Positions 1 to 8,685 of a DNA stretch of 64,000 nt are shown here, one piece after another. The stretch comes from Rhodococcus pseudokoreensis. GTDB taxonomy: Bacteria; Actinomycetota; Actinomycetes; Mycobacteriales; Mycobacteriaceae. Position 1 is the first letter of the stretch. The number at the start of each line of letters is the position of its first letter. The stretch is from NCBI RefSeq assembly GCF_017068395.1, contig NZ_CP070619.1, positions 1,178,001 through 1,242,000 of the forward strand, written 5' to 3'. Made by a program: the position numbers and the translations under genes. A model generated the notes under the pieces. It saw only the letters and a program-made list of their open reading frames with translations. It ran no database searches and was not told where the DNA came from.

Positions 1-104
1 ACCGGCAGCTGGATGCGGTCGCGGCGCAGGGCCAGACGCACGAGCCGAGGGGTGCCCGCGTAGCGGCCGCGCCCGGTGGTCTCCGGCGCCGTCACCGTGC
101 TCAT
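1..104 (-). CDS. ABC-2 type exporter permease, N-terminal fragment
   Basis: Only the first 34 codons lie in the window; the gene continues past base 1. The ATG at 104 overlaps the TGA of the upstream ATPase gene in an ATGA arrangement, so the two are translationally coupled and very probably form one exporter. The visible peptide starts [15 protein letters not shown] and runs into a basic [11 protein letters not shown] stretch. That stretch resembles the cytoplasmic segment before the first membrane span of actinobacterial tetronasin/polyketide-type ABC-2 permeases. The assignment rests mainly on the coupling with the ATPase. Confidence 0.7.
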   Translation of the reverse strand, partial: MSTVTAPETTGRGRYAGTPRLVRLALRRDRIQLP

Positions 105-1036
105 CGTGCCTGCGTCCCGGACTCGGCCCGCCGGTGGTTCTCGCCCTCCCGGGCCAGTTCGTCGCCGTAGTGGCGCAGGAACAGCTCTTCCAATGTCGGG
201 GGCGTCGACGTGAGCGACGCAATCCCGAACGACAGCAGGTGGCGCAGCACGCCCTCGATCGTGCTGGTGTCCACCTCGCATCGGGTGTGCAGGCCGTCGA
301 CCCGCACGTCGTACACGCCCTCGACGGTCTCCAGTCCGGTCACCGGCCGCTGTGTCTCGGCGGTGATCGACGTGCGCGTGAGGTGCCGCAATTCCGCGAG
401 TGTGCCGGTCTCCACCGTGCGGCCCTCGCGGATGATGCTCACCCGATCGCACAGCGCCTCGACCTCGGCGAGGATGTGACTCGACAGCAGGACCGTCTTC
501 CCCGCGTCGGACATCTCCTCGACGCAGTCCTGGAACACGGACTCCATCAACGGATCCAGCCCGGACGTGGGTTCGTCGAGCACGTACAGTTCGACGTCCG
601 AGGCGAATGCGGCGACCAGCGCGACCTTCTGCCGGTTGCCCTTCGAGTACGTGCGCGCCTTCTTCGTCGGATCGAGTTCGAACCGTTCGAGCAGTTCCGC
701 GCGCCGGGGCTCGTCCAGTCCGCCACGCAACCCGGCGAGGAGGTCGATCGCCTCACCGCCGGTGAGATTGGGCCACAGGTTCACGTCACCGGGTACGTAG
801 GCGAGCCGACGGTGCAGCGACACCGAGTCGTGCCACGGGTCGCCGCCCAGGAGGGTGGCAGTGCCCGAATCGGCGCGCAGCAGGCCGAGCAGGACCCGGA
901 TGGTCGTCGACTTGCCGGACCCGTTGGGTCCGAGGAATCCGTGCACCTCCCCCGTCCCCACCTCGAGGTCGAGGCCGTCGAGTGCGCGGGTCGGACCGAA
1001 CGTCTTGACGAGATTCTCCACCGAGATCGCAGCCAT
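101..1036 (-). CDS. ABC transporter ATP-binding protein (DrrA/CcmA-type drug exporter)
   Basis: This 311-residue cytoplasmic ATPase would power the permease encoded directly downstream. The Walker A motif GPNGSGKST is at residues 36-44, the signature is the variant YSKGNRQK near residue 131, and Walker B is [11 protein letters not shown] near 152, followed by the H-loop SSHIL. The C-terminal 100 residues form the extra domain usual in DrrA-type exporters, ending [13 protein letters not shown]. The substrate cannot be read from sequence; the family exports antibiotics or other lipophilic compounds. The gene starts 72 bp downstream of the response regulator stop on the same strand, so it may be read through from the mno cluster. 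Confidence 0.9.
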   Translation of the reverse strand: MAAISVENLVKTFGPTRALDGLDLEVGTGEVHGFLGPNGSGKSTTIRVLLGLLRADSGTATLLGGDPWHDSVSLHRRLAYVPGDVNLWPNLTGGEAIDLLAGLRGGLDEPRRAELLERFELDPTKKARTYSKGNRQKVALVAAFASDVELYVLDEPTSGLDPLMESVFQDCVEEMSDAGKTVLLSSHILAEVEALCDRVSIIREGRTVETGTLAELRHLTRTSITAETQRPVTGLETVEGVYDVRVDGLHTRCEVDTSTIEGVLRHLLSFGIASLTSTPPTLEELFLRHYGDELAREGENHRRAESGTQAR

Positions 1037-1107
1037 GATGGGGACGCTACGCCGGTTCGCGGGTGGTCACGACGGGTTTCTGCGGTCGCGGCCGCGGCGT
1101 GGCCGGA

Positions 1108-1794
1108 TCAGATCAGGCCGAGCTTGCCCGCCTCGTAGACGGCCTCGGCGCGCCGTCCGACGTCGAGTTTGCGCATGATGTTGCTGACGTGGAATTTCAC
1201 CGTCGTGGCGGAGATGAACAGCCGCTCCCCTATTTTCGCGTTCGACAACCCCTTGGCGAGGAGTTGCAGGACCTCGAGTTCGCGTTCGGTGAGCCCTTCG
1301 CGTGGTGTCGTCTGACCGTTGAGCGAGCGGATCACCGCGGACGCGCTGCGGGAGTCGAAGGCGCTCTCGCCGCGGGACACGGCGCGGATGGCGCGCACCA
1401 GTTCGGTGGTGTCGACGTCCTTGACCACGTATCCGCGGGCGCCGGCGTGGATGGCGCGGACGACGAGTTGCTCGTCCAGGAAGGTGGTCAGCACGAGCAA
1501 CCCCATCTTGCCGTCCGCGGCGGACAGCTGCGCGCACAGTGCCAGCCCCTCGTAGTCGGAGGCCGCCGACAGTTTCAGGTCCATCAGCACGACGTCGGGC
1601 GCGACGTCACGGACGACGGCCAGCGCCTCCTGACTGGACGAGGCCTCGCCGACCACCTCGAGATCCGGTTCCCGCTCGAGGACGGAGCGCAGGCCCTGCC
1701 GGAGGATCGCGTGGTCGTCGACGAGCACGAGTTTCACCACCGACGTGGGGCGGGCGGACCCGGTCTGGTCACGCACCGAGGTTCGTAGGGTCAT
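1108..1794 (-). CDS. mnoR: LuxR/NarL-family response regulator of the alcohol dehydrogenase cluster (MnoR-like)
   Basis: This is a 228-residue response regulator. The receiver domain covers about residues 20-135, with the acidic pair DD at 26-27, phosphoacceptor Asp72 in VLMDLKL, and the conserved Lys in YVVKD near 125. A LuxR/GerE helix-turn-helix fills 168-225 (LTERELEVLQLLAKGLSN). The ATG at 1794 overlaps the TGA of the histidine kinase gene, so kinase and regulator are coupled partners. The order dehydrogenase-kinase-regulator matches, from memory, the mnoSR system of Mycobacterium smegmatis that controls methanol and 1,3-propanediol dehydrogenases. The name is transferred on that basis. 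An internal GTG near residue 19 is an alternative start. Confidence 0.88.
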   Translation of the reverse strand: MTLRTSVRDQTGSARPTSVVKLVLVDDHAILRQGLRSVLEREPDLEVVGEASSSQEALAVVRDVAPDVVLMDLKLSAASDYEGLALCAQLSAADGKMGLLVLTTFLDEQLVVRAIHAGARGYVVKDVDTTELVRAIRAVSRGESAFDSRSASAVIRSLNGQTTPREGLTERELEVLQLLAKGLSNAKIGERLFISATTVKFHVSNIMRKLDVGRRAEAVYEAGKLGLI

Positions 1795-3131
1795 CGGTCC
1801 ACCTCACTGTCGGAATGTAACGGAATGCGGGCGGCCACCCGGACTCCGCCGATCCTGGCCCGCGCCACGTCGAGTGTGCCGCCCAGCTCCACTGCCCGGG
1901 CCTGCATGTTCGCCAACCCGCGGTGGTGCCCGTCGAGGTCGTTGTTCGCCGCCATCCGCAGCATCAGGCGCATCCGCTTGGGGTCGCCGTCGCCGTCGTC
2001 GGCCACGGAGAGCAGCACCGAATCCGCCGCGTACGTGAGCCGCAGGACGGCGCGGGTCGCGTTGGCGTGGACGGCCGCGTTGAACAGTGCCTCGCCGGCG
2101 ATCCTCAGCAGCGCGTGCTCCCGTTCGCTGGACAGCTCGGCGGGGGTGCCGCCGACGCGGACGGTGACGGCGAGTTCGTCGGGCATGTGCACCACCCCGA
2201 GTTGTTCGAGCATCTCGGGCAGCGACGTCCGGTCGGAACCGCCGGAGTGGTTGAGCGCGTAGATGGCCGAACGCAACTGCTCCACCGCGCGACGCGTCAA
2301 TTCCTTTGCGAGATCGAGCCTCTCGCTGCGTTCCTCGTCCGGAACACCGCTCCGGCACACCTCGATCTGCATGCCCGCCGACAGCACCGCCTGGGTGACG
2401 CTGTCGTGGAGTTCGCGGGCGATCCGGTGCCGTTCCTCGTCGAGCACCTGGTGCCGGTGGGCCGCGCCGAGTTGACGCTGGGTGGATTCGAGTTCGGCAT
2501 TGCGCACCGCGAGGTCGGAGGCGGTTCGGCGGGCCTCCGAGTACGCGTGCTCGGCCCGTTCGAGCAGAAGTTGGCCCCGCTGGTACAGCGCCGAATTCTG
2601 CAGTGCCACGGCGGTCTGACTCGCCAGGATGCTGAGGACCGCGCCGTCGGTGGTGTCGAGGGTGCGGTGCTCGGCCGTCCAGGCCGCGAACGCACCCACG
2701 ACCCCGCCCTCGAGGACGATCGGCACGAACGCGTGGTGCGCGTCGATGACGGGAGCGCCGCCGGTGCGGGCGGACCGGATGTCGGCCAGGCACGTCACCA
2801 CCTCGTCCGGCAGCGGTGGGCCCTCCACGTTGTCGACGAGGAACGGCGTCGCGTCCGGCCCCAGCACCAGCCGGCGCGGGCCCGCGTCGGGCAGCATGCC
2901 GTCGGCGAGGGCGAACGCGATCCACCGCGCGTCCAGATGGGCCCGCGCCGCCTCGGCGACGGCGCAGATGAGCGTCTCGGGACCTTCGACGGTGCGGACG
3001 AGGGCCCGTGAGATGAGTTCGAGTGCGTGGACGACGCGTTCGAGGCGTTCCGCGGCGCCACGGTACTGGGGGTAGAACGTCGGTTTGCCGGACCGCAGTC
3101 CGGTGAGCGTCGACAGGTCGGGGGCGTTCAT
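1791..3131 (-). CDS. mnoS: GAF-domain sensor histidine kinase (MnoS-like)
   Basis: This 446-residue kinase has no membrane span, so it is a cytoplasmic sensor. A GAF-like domain lies at about 35-185, a coiled-coil linker at 185-235, and a HisKA_3 dimerisation domain has phosphoacceptor His242 in RIARELHDSV. The HATPase domain follows, with the N box EALFNAAVHANA and G boxes DDGDGD and HHRGLANMQARA. The start is ATG 3131, 4 bp after the iron-alcohol dehydrogenase stop; a longer frame to 3320 only overlaps that gene. It probably senses an alcohol, aldehyde or redox signal and phosphorylates the coupled regulator. The ligand is unknown. Confidence 0.88.
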   Translation of the reverse strand: MNAPDLSTLTGLRSGKPTFYPQYRGAAERLERVVHALELISRALVRTVEGPETLICAVAEAARAHLDARWIAFALADGMLPDAGPRRLVLGPDATPFLVDNVEGPPLPDEVVTCLADIRSARTGGAPVIDAHHAFVPIVLEGGVVGAFAAWTAEHRTLDTTDGAVLSILASQTAVALQNSALYQRGQLLLERAEHAYSEARRTASDLAVRNAELESTQRQLGAAHRHQVLDEERHRIARELHDSVTQAVLSAGMQIEVCRSGVPDEERSERLDLAKELTRRAVEQLRSAIYALNHSGGSDRTSLPEMLEQLGVVHMPDELAVTVRVGGTPAELSSEREHALLRIAGEALFNAAVHANATRAVLRLTYAADSVLLSVADDGDGDPKRMRLMLRMAANNDLDGHHRGLANMQARAVELGGTLDVARARIGGVRVAARIPLHSDSEVDR

Positions 3132-3135
3132 CTGC

Positions 3136-4353
3136 TCACAGCGCCGTCCGGAACAGTGCCACCATCTGTTCCTGCGTCGCCGTCCGCGGGTTGGTGGACA
3201 TGCACGCGTCGCGGAGCGCGAACTCGGCCAGACGTGACAGGTCGGTCTCGCGAACCCCCAGCTGTCCCAGACCTTTCGGAACCCCGACCTCCCGGGCGAG
3301 ACGTTCCACCCGGTCCGCAACGGCCAGGGCGGCCTCCTCGGGTGTTCCGCGGCGTTCCTCGAGACCGAGGGCGGCGGCGATGGCGACGAACGGTGTGGCG
3401 TCGTCGGTGGCGTTGAACCGGATCACGTGCGGGAGAAGGATGCCGTTGATGACTCCGTGCGGCAGGTCGAGCAGTCCCCCGACCTGATGGCTCATCGCGT
3501 GCGCGGCACCGAGGATGGCGTTGGTGAACGCGAGGCCGGCTTCCAGGCTCGCCTGCGCCATGACGGCCCGCGACTCCATCTCCATCGGCTCCTCGATGGT
3601 GCGGACGAGGGTATCGGTGACGAGCCCGACCGCGCGGAGCGCGTGGTGGTCGGTGAGCGGGTTGTGGGCCAGCGACACGAACGCCTCGATGCCGTGGGTG
3701 AGGGCGTCGAGTCCGGTCGCGGCGTTGAGCCATTCCGGCATCGTGGTGAGCAGCCGGGGGTCGATCACCGTGACGTCCGGGACGAGCGCGCGGCCGATGA
3801 TCGTGATCTTGGTGCCCCGCCTCGTGTCGGTGACGATGCAGAACTGCGACACGTCGGCGCCGGTGCCCGACGTCGACGGCACCATCACCAGCGGCGGGAT
3901 CGGACTGGTCGCCTGGTCCACGCCCTCGTAGTCGAGGATGTTGCCCCCGTTCGCGGCGAGCACCGCGACGCCCTTCGTCGCGTCGATGACCGAGCCGCCG
4001 CCCAGCGCGACGAGAACGTCGCATTCGCCCTCGCGGTACGCGTCGTGGCCGGCCGCGATCTCGTGGTCCTTGGGGTTGGGTGTCAACGCACTCCATACAA
4101 CGGGGGTGAGGCCCTGTTCGCGGAGCTGATCCTCGAGTTCCGACGCCCAGCCCGCTTCGATCAGACCCGGATCGGTGACGAGCATCGGCCGTGCCCCGCC
4201 GAGGCGGAGTACGGCGTGCGCGGCCTCGACCATCGACCCGATACCGAACACGATCTCGGGTGCGTGGAACTTCACCAGCCTGCCGGGGGCGGTGGTGCGG
4301 GTGGACGGATAGGACACGGACAAGTCGACACTCCTCCCGACACCTGCGCTCAT
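3136..4353 (-). CDS. iron-containing (group III) alcohol dehydrogenase, 1,3-propanediol dehydrogenase type
   Basis: At 405 residues this has the usual family length. The NAD-binding motif is GGGSVIDATKGVAVL near residue 115. The metal-binding region reads HAMSHQVGGLLDLPHG near 280, with the conserved His ligands and an upstream Asp. Family members interconvert primary alcohols or diols and aldehydes using NAD(H) and Fe(II) or Zn(II). It sits directly upstream of the kinase-regulator pair (4 bp gap) and downstream of the VWA gene (101 bp gap holding a 24-bp palindrome). In the M. smegmatis mno locus the matching gene is linked to 1,3-propanediol use. The exact substrate is inferred. Confidence 0.85.
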   Translation of the reverse strand: MSAGVGRSVDLSVSYPSTRTTAPGRLVKFHAPEIVFGIGSMVEAAHAVLRLGGARPMLVTDPGLIEAGWASELEDQLREQGLTPVVWSALTPNPKDHEIAAGHDAYREGECDVLVALGGGSVIDATKGVAVLAANGGNILDYEGVDQATSPIPPLVMVPSTSGTGADVSQFCIVTDTRRGTKITIIGRALVPDVTVIDPRLLTTMPEWLNAATGLDALTHGIEAFVSLAHNPLTDHHALRAVGLVTDTLVRTIEEPMEMESRAVMAQASLEAGLAFTNAILGAAHAMSHQVGGLLDLPHGVINGILLPHVIRFNATDDATPFVAIAAALGLEERRGTPEEAALAVADRVERLAREVGVPKGLGQLGVRETDLSRLAEFALRDACMSTNPRTATQEQMVALFRTAL

Positions 4354-4430
4354 GTGATCCAGATTACAGAACCTTGGCCTCGACCCTACGGCCCGGGAGA
4401 GGGCTTCACACCCACCGAAGGACAGGCACG

Positions 4431-4454
4431 GTACCTACCCGATCGGGTAGGTAC
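4431..4454. promoter_or_regulatory. 24-bp perfect palindrome between VWA and iron-ADH genes
   Basis: GTACCTACCC (4431-4440), GATC, then GGGTAGGTAC (4445-4454), ending at the base before the VWA stop codon. It could fold as a 10-bp stem with a four-base loop, giving a terminator, or serve as a dimeric operator of TetR type for an internal promoter about 80 bp before the iron-ADH start. Confidence 0.6.
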
Positions 4455-5993
4455 TCACCGCAGCGCGTGCCCCAGCTCGGCAGCGCGGGACATCAGCTGG
4501 GCGGGATCGCGTGCGACGACGACGCGGTCGCAAATCTCCGCGTACTCCGGCATCGCGCACGACGCCTGGTTCCAGTACCGCTCGGGTTCCGGCGTGATCC
4601 ACGCGAGCCGGTGCACCTTGCGTCGCAGTTCGGCGAACTCGTCGACGCCCGGCGGGAGGCCGTTGCACCGCCCGTCGCCGACGACGATCACCGACGTGCG
4701 GGTGTTCACGTCGGTGCCGAACTCGGTCAGCACGTCGGTGAACACCCGGCCGTAGTCGCTGCTCGCCTCCAGATCGATGCGGGGGTCGGCGAGCACCGAG
4801 GCGAGCGCGTCGTCGTCGGTGCCGGCGAGGAGGGTGTCCGTGACGTCGACGGGCCGGTCGACGAACGCCAGCACCTGACAGCGGCTCGCCCGGCGGTGCA
4901 TGGCCTGCGCCAGCCGGAGCGTGAATGCGGTGACGGGGCGCACCGACAGCGACACGTCCGCGAGAATCAGCACCCGCACGCGGTCCGGGCGCGGCGCCTT
5001 CACCATGAGGTGGAACGGGACGCCCTCGGTCCGCAGGCTGGCGCGCACGGTGCGGCGCATGTCGAGGCGGCCCCGCGCCAGTTCGCGCGGGCGGGGACGT
5101 GACGGCCCGCGCATCCGCCGAAGCACCTCGTAGCACGCCTGATTCACCTCGGCGCGCGACGTGGCCGCCACCGGACCGCTCGCGGTCCCGGCCGCTGCAG
5201 GCACCGGTCCCGACGAGAGGTCGCGGGCGTCCGCCAGCGCGCCGACGAATGCCTCCACCGCCTCCGCGAGCCGGTTCAGCTGGGCCGCAGTGAGGGGCTC
5301 GGCCCCGCCGGAATCGGCGTAGACCTTGCTCGGGTCGTAGGCGTCGAGCCACGCGAGGATCGACTCCGGATCGTCCCAGGACAGCGATCCGACGACGGCT
5401 CCGCTCGTCGACGACGCCAGATCACCGACGGCGGTGCTCGCCGCCCGCTCGACCTCGACGGTGTACGTGACACCGCGTCGCCCGGACTCGGCTTCCGAAT
5501 CGACGGACAGGTCTGCGTCGCTCGACGTCATGCTGACGTCGTCGTCGTCCTTGTGGGGGTTGAACCCCTTCTCCGCCTCGGGGGTGTCGAAGTGGTCGCC
5601 GACCTCGGCGGCGCGCTCGTTGTACTCCGCGTACCGTGCGGTCTCCGCGTTGTCCGCCACTTCCAGCGCGGACGGCAGGCCCTCCGCGAACTCGGCCCGG
5701 GACGGCGGCCGCGCGCCGGGAGCAGCGTCGGCGACCGCCCCGAAGAACACGTCGAAGGCGCGGTCGAAACCCTGCTGCTCGTACGTGTACTTCGCGCACA
5801 CCGCGCGCAGCGACGCCCGCAGCGTGGCGGGGTCCCGGCCCCCGACCAGCCCGAAGACCCGGCGAACCTCGATGACCTCGGCGGGAGACGCGGCGACGCC
5901 GTAGCGGCGCAACACCTTTCCGAACGACGCCGCGAGCACGTCGAGGAGTTGTGCGGGAAGGGACGGGGAGGGATCGGGCGCCGGGTGGAGCAT
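4455..5993 (-). CDS. VWA domain-containing CoxE-like protein, MoxR partner
   Basis: This is a 512-residue cytoplasmic protein. An N-terminal helical region (1-130) is followed by an acidic, low-complexity stretch (about 145-175), then a VWA/CoxE domain from about 335. Its MIDAS motif DVSLS is at 346-350, with later metal-site residues in VVGDGRCN. MoxR ATPases typically act with such VWA proteins to insert metals or cofactors or to remodel enzyme complexes. The start is 2 bp after the MoxR stop, so the two are co-translated. Its place between two metal or cofactor-dependent alcohol dehydrogenases suggests a maturation factor for one of them; this is inference. Confidence 0.85.
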   Translation of the reverse strand: MLHPAPDPSPSLPAQLLDVLAASFGKVLRRYGVAASPAEVIEVRRVFGLVGGRDPATLRASLRAVCAKYTYEQQGFDRAFDVFFGAVADAAPGARPPSRAEFAEGLPSALEVADNAETARYAEYNERAAEVGDHFDTPEAEKGFNPHKDDDDVSMTSSDADLSVDSEAESGRRGVTYTVEVERAASTAVGDLASSTSGAVVGSLSWDDPESILAWLDAYDPSKVYADSGGAEPLTAAQLNRLAEAVEAFVGALADARDLSSGPVPAAAGTASGPVAATSRAEVNQACYEVLRRMRGPSRPRPRELARGRLDMRRTVRASLRTEGVPFHLMVKAPRPDRVRVLILADVSLSVRPVTAFTLRLAQAMHRRASRCQVLAFVDRPVDVTDTLLAGTDDDALASVLADPRIDLEASSDYGRVFTDVLTEFGTDVNTRTSVIVVGDGRCNGLPPGVDEFAELRRKVHRLAWITPEPERYWNQASCAMPEYAEICDRVVVARDPAQLMSRAAELGHALR

Positions 5994-5995
5994 CG

Positions 5996-7102
5996 TCAGC
6001 GCCCGCCCTGGCGGCCCGCGCCGATGCCGCCGCGGTCGCGACCACCGCGTCCGCGGAACACGGCGGTTGTCGTGTTGGCCGGCCGCGATGCGACCGTCAC
6101 CCGCTCCGCGGGCCCCGCCGGAGCGGTATCCGCGTCGTCCGACGGCAGCGGCTGTTCGCCGGACAGCCGGGTGCGGGCCAGTTCGACGTCGCTGGTGTAC
6201 TTGAGCAGGGCGGTGAGCAGGATGTCCCGGACCGCGGCCTGCGCGCTCACGGCCACCCCGGTCGACTTCAGGACCACCGCCGCACGGGCCGCGTCGATGA
6301 CTTCCGCGATGGACGGACTCTTGCGGAGCGGCAACTCCCGCAGTGTGCGCGCCAGATCCACCACGTCCGCCGCGACGGCGTCCTCGACCTCGGGCGCCCT
6401 GGCCGTCACGATGTCCCGCTCACGCTGAGGCGTCGGATAGCCGAGGTGGTAGTGCAGGCAGCGACGCTTGAGTGCCGGCGACAGTTCGCGAGTGTCGTTG
6501 GACGTCAGGATCACCCACGGCGCCGAACGGGCGGTGAACGTCCCCACTTCGGGAATGGTGATCTGCCCCTCGGCGAGAACCTCGAGGAGCAACGCCTCCA
6601 TCGACTCCTCGGTGCGGTCCACCTCGTCGACGAGCAGCACCACCGGTTCCGGCGACAGGATCGCCTCGAGCAGGGGGCGCACCGACAGGAAGTGCTCCGA
6701 GTACAGCCCGAAATCTTGGGCTGCCAGGAATTTCGACGCGTCGGCGATGTCGTCGAACGCGGCCAGCTTCTCCCCGATGCGGTCACGCAGCATCTGCACG
6801 TGCAGAAGCTGTTTCGCGTAGTCCCACTCGTACAGCGCCCGGTTGTCGTCGAGACCTTCGTAGCACTGCAGCCGGACGAGCTTGCGCCCCGACGCCTCGG
6901 CCAGCGACTTCGCCAGCTCCGTCTTGCCGACACCGGCAGGCCCCTCCAGCAGCAGCGGGCGTTCGAGCGCGGTCGCCAGGTGGACGACCACCGCGAACTC
7001 GTCGTCGGCGATGTAGTCGACCTCGCGCAGCGCCTCCTTCAGTTCCGCGCCGTCGGCGAAGCGGACGTCCTCCGGTTCCGGGGCTGTGTGCGGTGCAGTC
7101 AT
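5996..7102 (-). CDS. MoxR-family AAA+ ATPase
   Basis: This 368-residue AAA+ chaperone-like ATPase has Walker A EGPAGVGKT at about 53-61, Walker B VVLLVDEVD near 154-162, and sensor 1 in VILTSNDTRELSPALKRRC. The C-terminal tail is Arg/Gly-rich (RGRGGRDRGG). The family is named for MoxR beside methanol dehydrogenase operons, where it assists enzyme activation. Here it lies between mno and the VWA gene. A 102-bp gap with a strong hairpin separates it from mno, while only 2 bp separate it from the VWA gene. Confidence 0.88.
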   Translation of the reverse strand: MTAPHTAPEPEDVRFADGAELKEALREVDYIADDEFAVVVHLATALERPLLLEGPAGVGKTELAKSLAEASGRKLVRLQCYEGLDDNRALYEWDYAKQLLHVQMLRDRIGEKLAAFDDIADASKFLAAQDFGLYSEHFLSVRPLLEAILSPEPVVLLVDEVDRTEESMEALLLEVLAEGQITIPEVGTFTARSAPWVILTSNDTRELSPALKRRCLHYHLGYPTPQRERDIVTARAPEVEDAVAADVVDLARTLRELPLRKSPSIAEVIDAARAAVVLKSTGVAVSAQAAVRDILLTALLKYTSDVELARTRLSGEQPLPSDDADTAPAGPAERVTVASRPANTTTAVFRGRGGRDRGGIGAGRQGGR

Positions 7103-7145
7103 GATCGGGGCATCCGTCCTTCGTCAGCAGGGTGGTGGGAACGCA

Positions 7146-7186
7146 TCCGGGGCGGGGCCGGGCTGGGGTGAGGCGCCCGCCCCGGA
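7146..7186 (-). terminator. GC-rich hairpin between mno and moxR
   Basis: TCCGGGGCGGG (7146-7156) pairs perfectly with CCCGCCCCGGA (7176-7186) around a 19-base loop. It lies about 20 bp after the mno stop. It may end most mno transcripts and let a fraction read into moxR, or it may protect the mno 3' end. Confidence 0.5.
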
Positions 7187-7204
7187 CGCGAGTCATCGGA
7201 TCGG

Positions 7205-8476
7205 TCAGTACGCGCTGTTGATCGCGTGATCGACCACGGGGATCATCGACTCGACCGTCACCTCGCGCGGGTTGCCCGGCGTGCACCAGTCGCCCTGGAT
7301 GTGCTCGGAGATGGCACGCACGGTCTTCTCGTCACCGCGGATGGTGTCGCCGCGACCCTCGTACTTCTTCGTGTTCATCTGGTTCTTCTCGTACGAGTCG
7401 GTGCGCACCTGACCGAAGTTGTCGGGAATGCCGACGTCCTTCGCCAGGCGGATGGCGGCCTCGACCGCCGCGTCCGCGGCCTGCACCGTCGTGAGGTTGC
7501 GGGTGTCGACGCCGAGCGCGCCGGCCAGCTGGGCGTAGCGCTCGTACCGCGACGGCAGGTTGTACTCCCAGACGCGGGGCAGGGCGATCGCGTTGTTCAG
7601 CCCGTGGTGGCTGTCGAAGAACGCGCTGACCGCGTGCGAGATGGAGTGCACGATGCCGAGGCCGCCGGAGTTGAAGGCCTGCCCGGCGATGTACTGCGCG
7701 TTCATCATTCCCTCGCGGGCCTTGAGGTTGCGCGGCTCGAACACGGCCTCCCGCAGGTTCTTCGCGACGAGTTCCACCGAGTACAGGGCGTTCCCGAGCG
7801 ACGGCGCGAAGTCGAGGCGCGACACGTACGGCTCACTGCCGTGCGCGAGGACGTCGAATCCGCAGTACGCGGTGAAGTGCTGGGGGCAGGTGTAGTAGAG
7901 CAGCGGGTCGTCGATCGCGAGGGTCACGATGGTCGCCTCGTCGAAGCCCACCCACTTGTGCGGGTTGTTCATGTCCGACGTGTCGGTAATGACGTACGCC
8001 CACGAGGTCTCCGAACCCGTACCGGCCGTGGTGGATACGGCGATGTGGGGCGGGTTCTCCTTGTTGGTGGACTTCGCGAATCCCTCGAACTCGTTGATGT
8101 TGCGGCCGTCGTGCGCGACCACGACGCGGGCGCCCTTGGCGGCGTCGTGACTCGAACCGCCGCCGACGGAGATGATCGAGTCGCACTTCTCCTTCTGGTA
8201 GAGCGCCGCCGCCTCCATGACGTTGTAGTCCTTGGGGTTGGACTCGACCTTGTCGTAGAGCACGACCTCGACGCCCTGGTACTCGATCTTGCCGACCAGC
8301 TCCTCGATGATGCCCGAGCCGCGCAGGCCGGTGGTCATGAGCAGGGTCCTCTTGAATCCGAGGTTCTTCGCCTCGACGCCGATGATGTCGTGGGCGCCCA
8401 CTCCCATCAGTGCCCGCGGGAACGGGTGGAATTCCTTGATGGGGAAGTCCCAGATCTGGTTGAGCTCGATGGCCAT
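7205..8476 (-). CDS. mno: NDMA-dependent methanol/alcohol dehydrogenase (nicotinoprotein, Mno/Mdo type)
   Basis: This 423-residue group III alcohol dehydrogenase oxidises methanol and other primary alcohols. It starts at ATG 8476, where GAGGAG sits 6-8 bp upstream; the frame could extend to 8554 but without a ribosome site. The NAD motif is GGGSSHDAAKGARVVV and the metal-site region is VHSISHAVSAFFDSHHGLNN. Enzymes of this actinobacterial family keep NAD(H) tightly bound, pass electrons to the dye NDMA in vitro, and are tied to the redox peptide mycofactocin in vivo (known for the family). No mycofactocin genes are in this window. It leads the MoxR-VWA-ADH-kinase-regulator series and diverges from kshB. 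Confidence 0.92.
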   Translation of the reverse strand: MAIELNQIWDFPIKEFHPFPRALMGVGAHDIIGVEAKNLGFKRTLLMTTGLRGSGIIEELVGKIEYQGVEVVLYDKVESNPKDYNVMEAAALYQKEKCDSIISVGGGSSHDAAKGARVVVAHDGRNINEFEGFAKSTNKENPPHIAVSTTAGTGSETSWAYVITDTSDMNNPHKWVGFDEATIVTLAIDDPLLYYTCPQHFTAYCGFDVLAHGSEPYVSRLDFAPSLGNALYSVELVAKNLREAVFEPRNLKAREGMMNAQYIAGQAFNSGGLGIVHSISHAVSAFFDSHHGLNNAIALPRVWEYNLPSRYERYAQLAGALGVDTRNLTTVQAADAAVEAAIRLAKDVGIPDNFGQVRTDSYEKNQMNTKKYEGRGDTIRGDEKTVRAISEHIQGDWCTPGNPREVTVESMIPVVDHAINSAY

Positions 8477-8574
8477 GGCCGTCTCCTCGATTAGTCGATG
8501 TCGGATCTGAAGCGTTGGGGAAGGGGACGCAATGTGATGTGATCGGCGTCTCACCTGGAAACCACTGTGACCTA

Positions 8575-8609
8575 GTTCGGGCCCCGGTTACAGACCTGCG
8601 GGCCCGAAC
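8575..8609. promoter_or_regulatory. 10-bp inverted repeat upstream of mno
   Basis: GTTCGGGCCC (8575-8584) and GGGCCCGAAC (8600-8609) are exact reverse complements separated by 15 bases, about 100-130 bp upstream of the mno start. This is a plausible activator site for the LuxR-type regulator of the cluster. It could also form a hairpin in a leader RNA of either gene. Confidence 0.5.
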
Positions 8610-8685
8610 CGTCCGACCGCGGCGGACAAACTGGCCGATCGGGCAGGTGCGGCCGGGCCGAGCCGGACAGGTGGGCACTCGGTAG

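Noticed and set aside
8531..8552. Crp-type site TGTGA...TCAC upstream of mno
   Set aside because: The spacer is 8 rather than 6 bases and the second half is incomplete.
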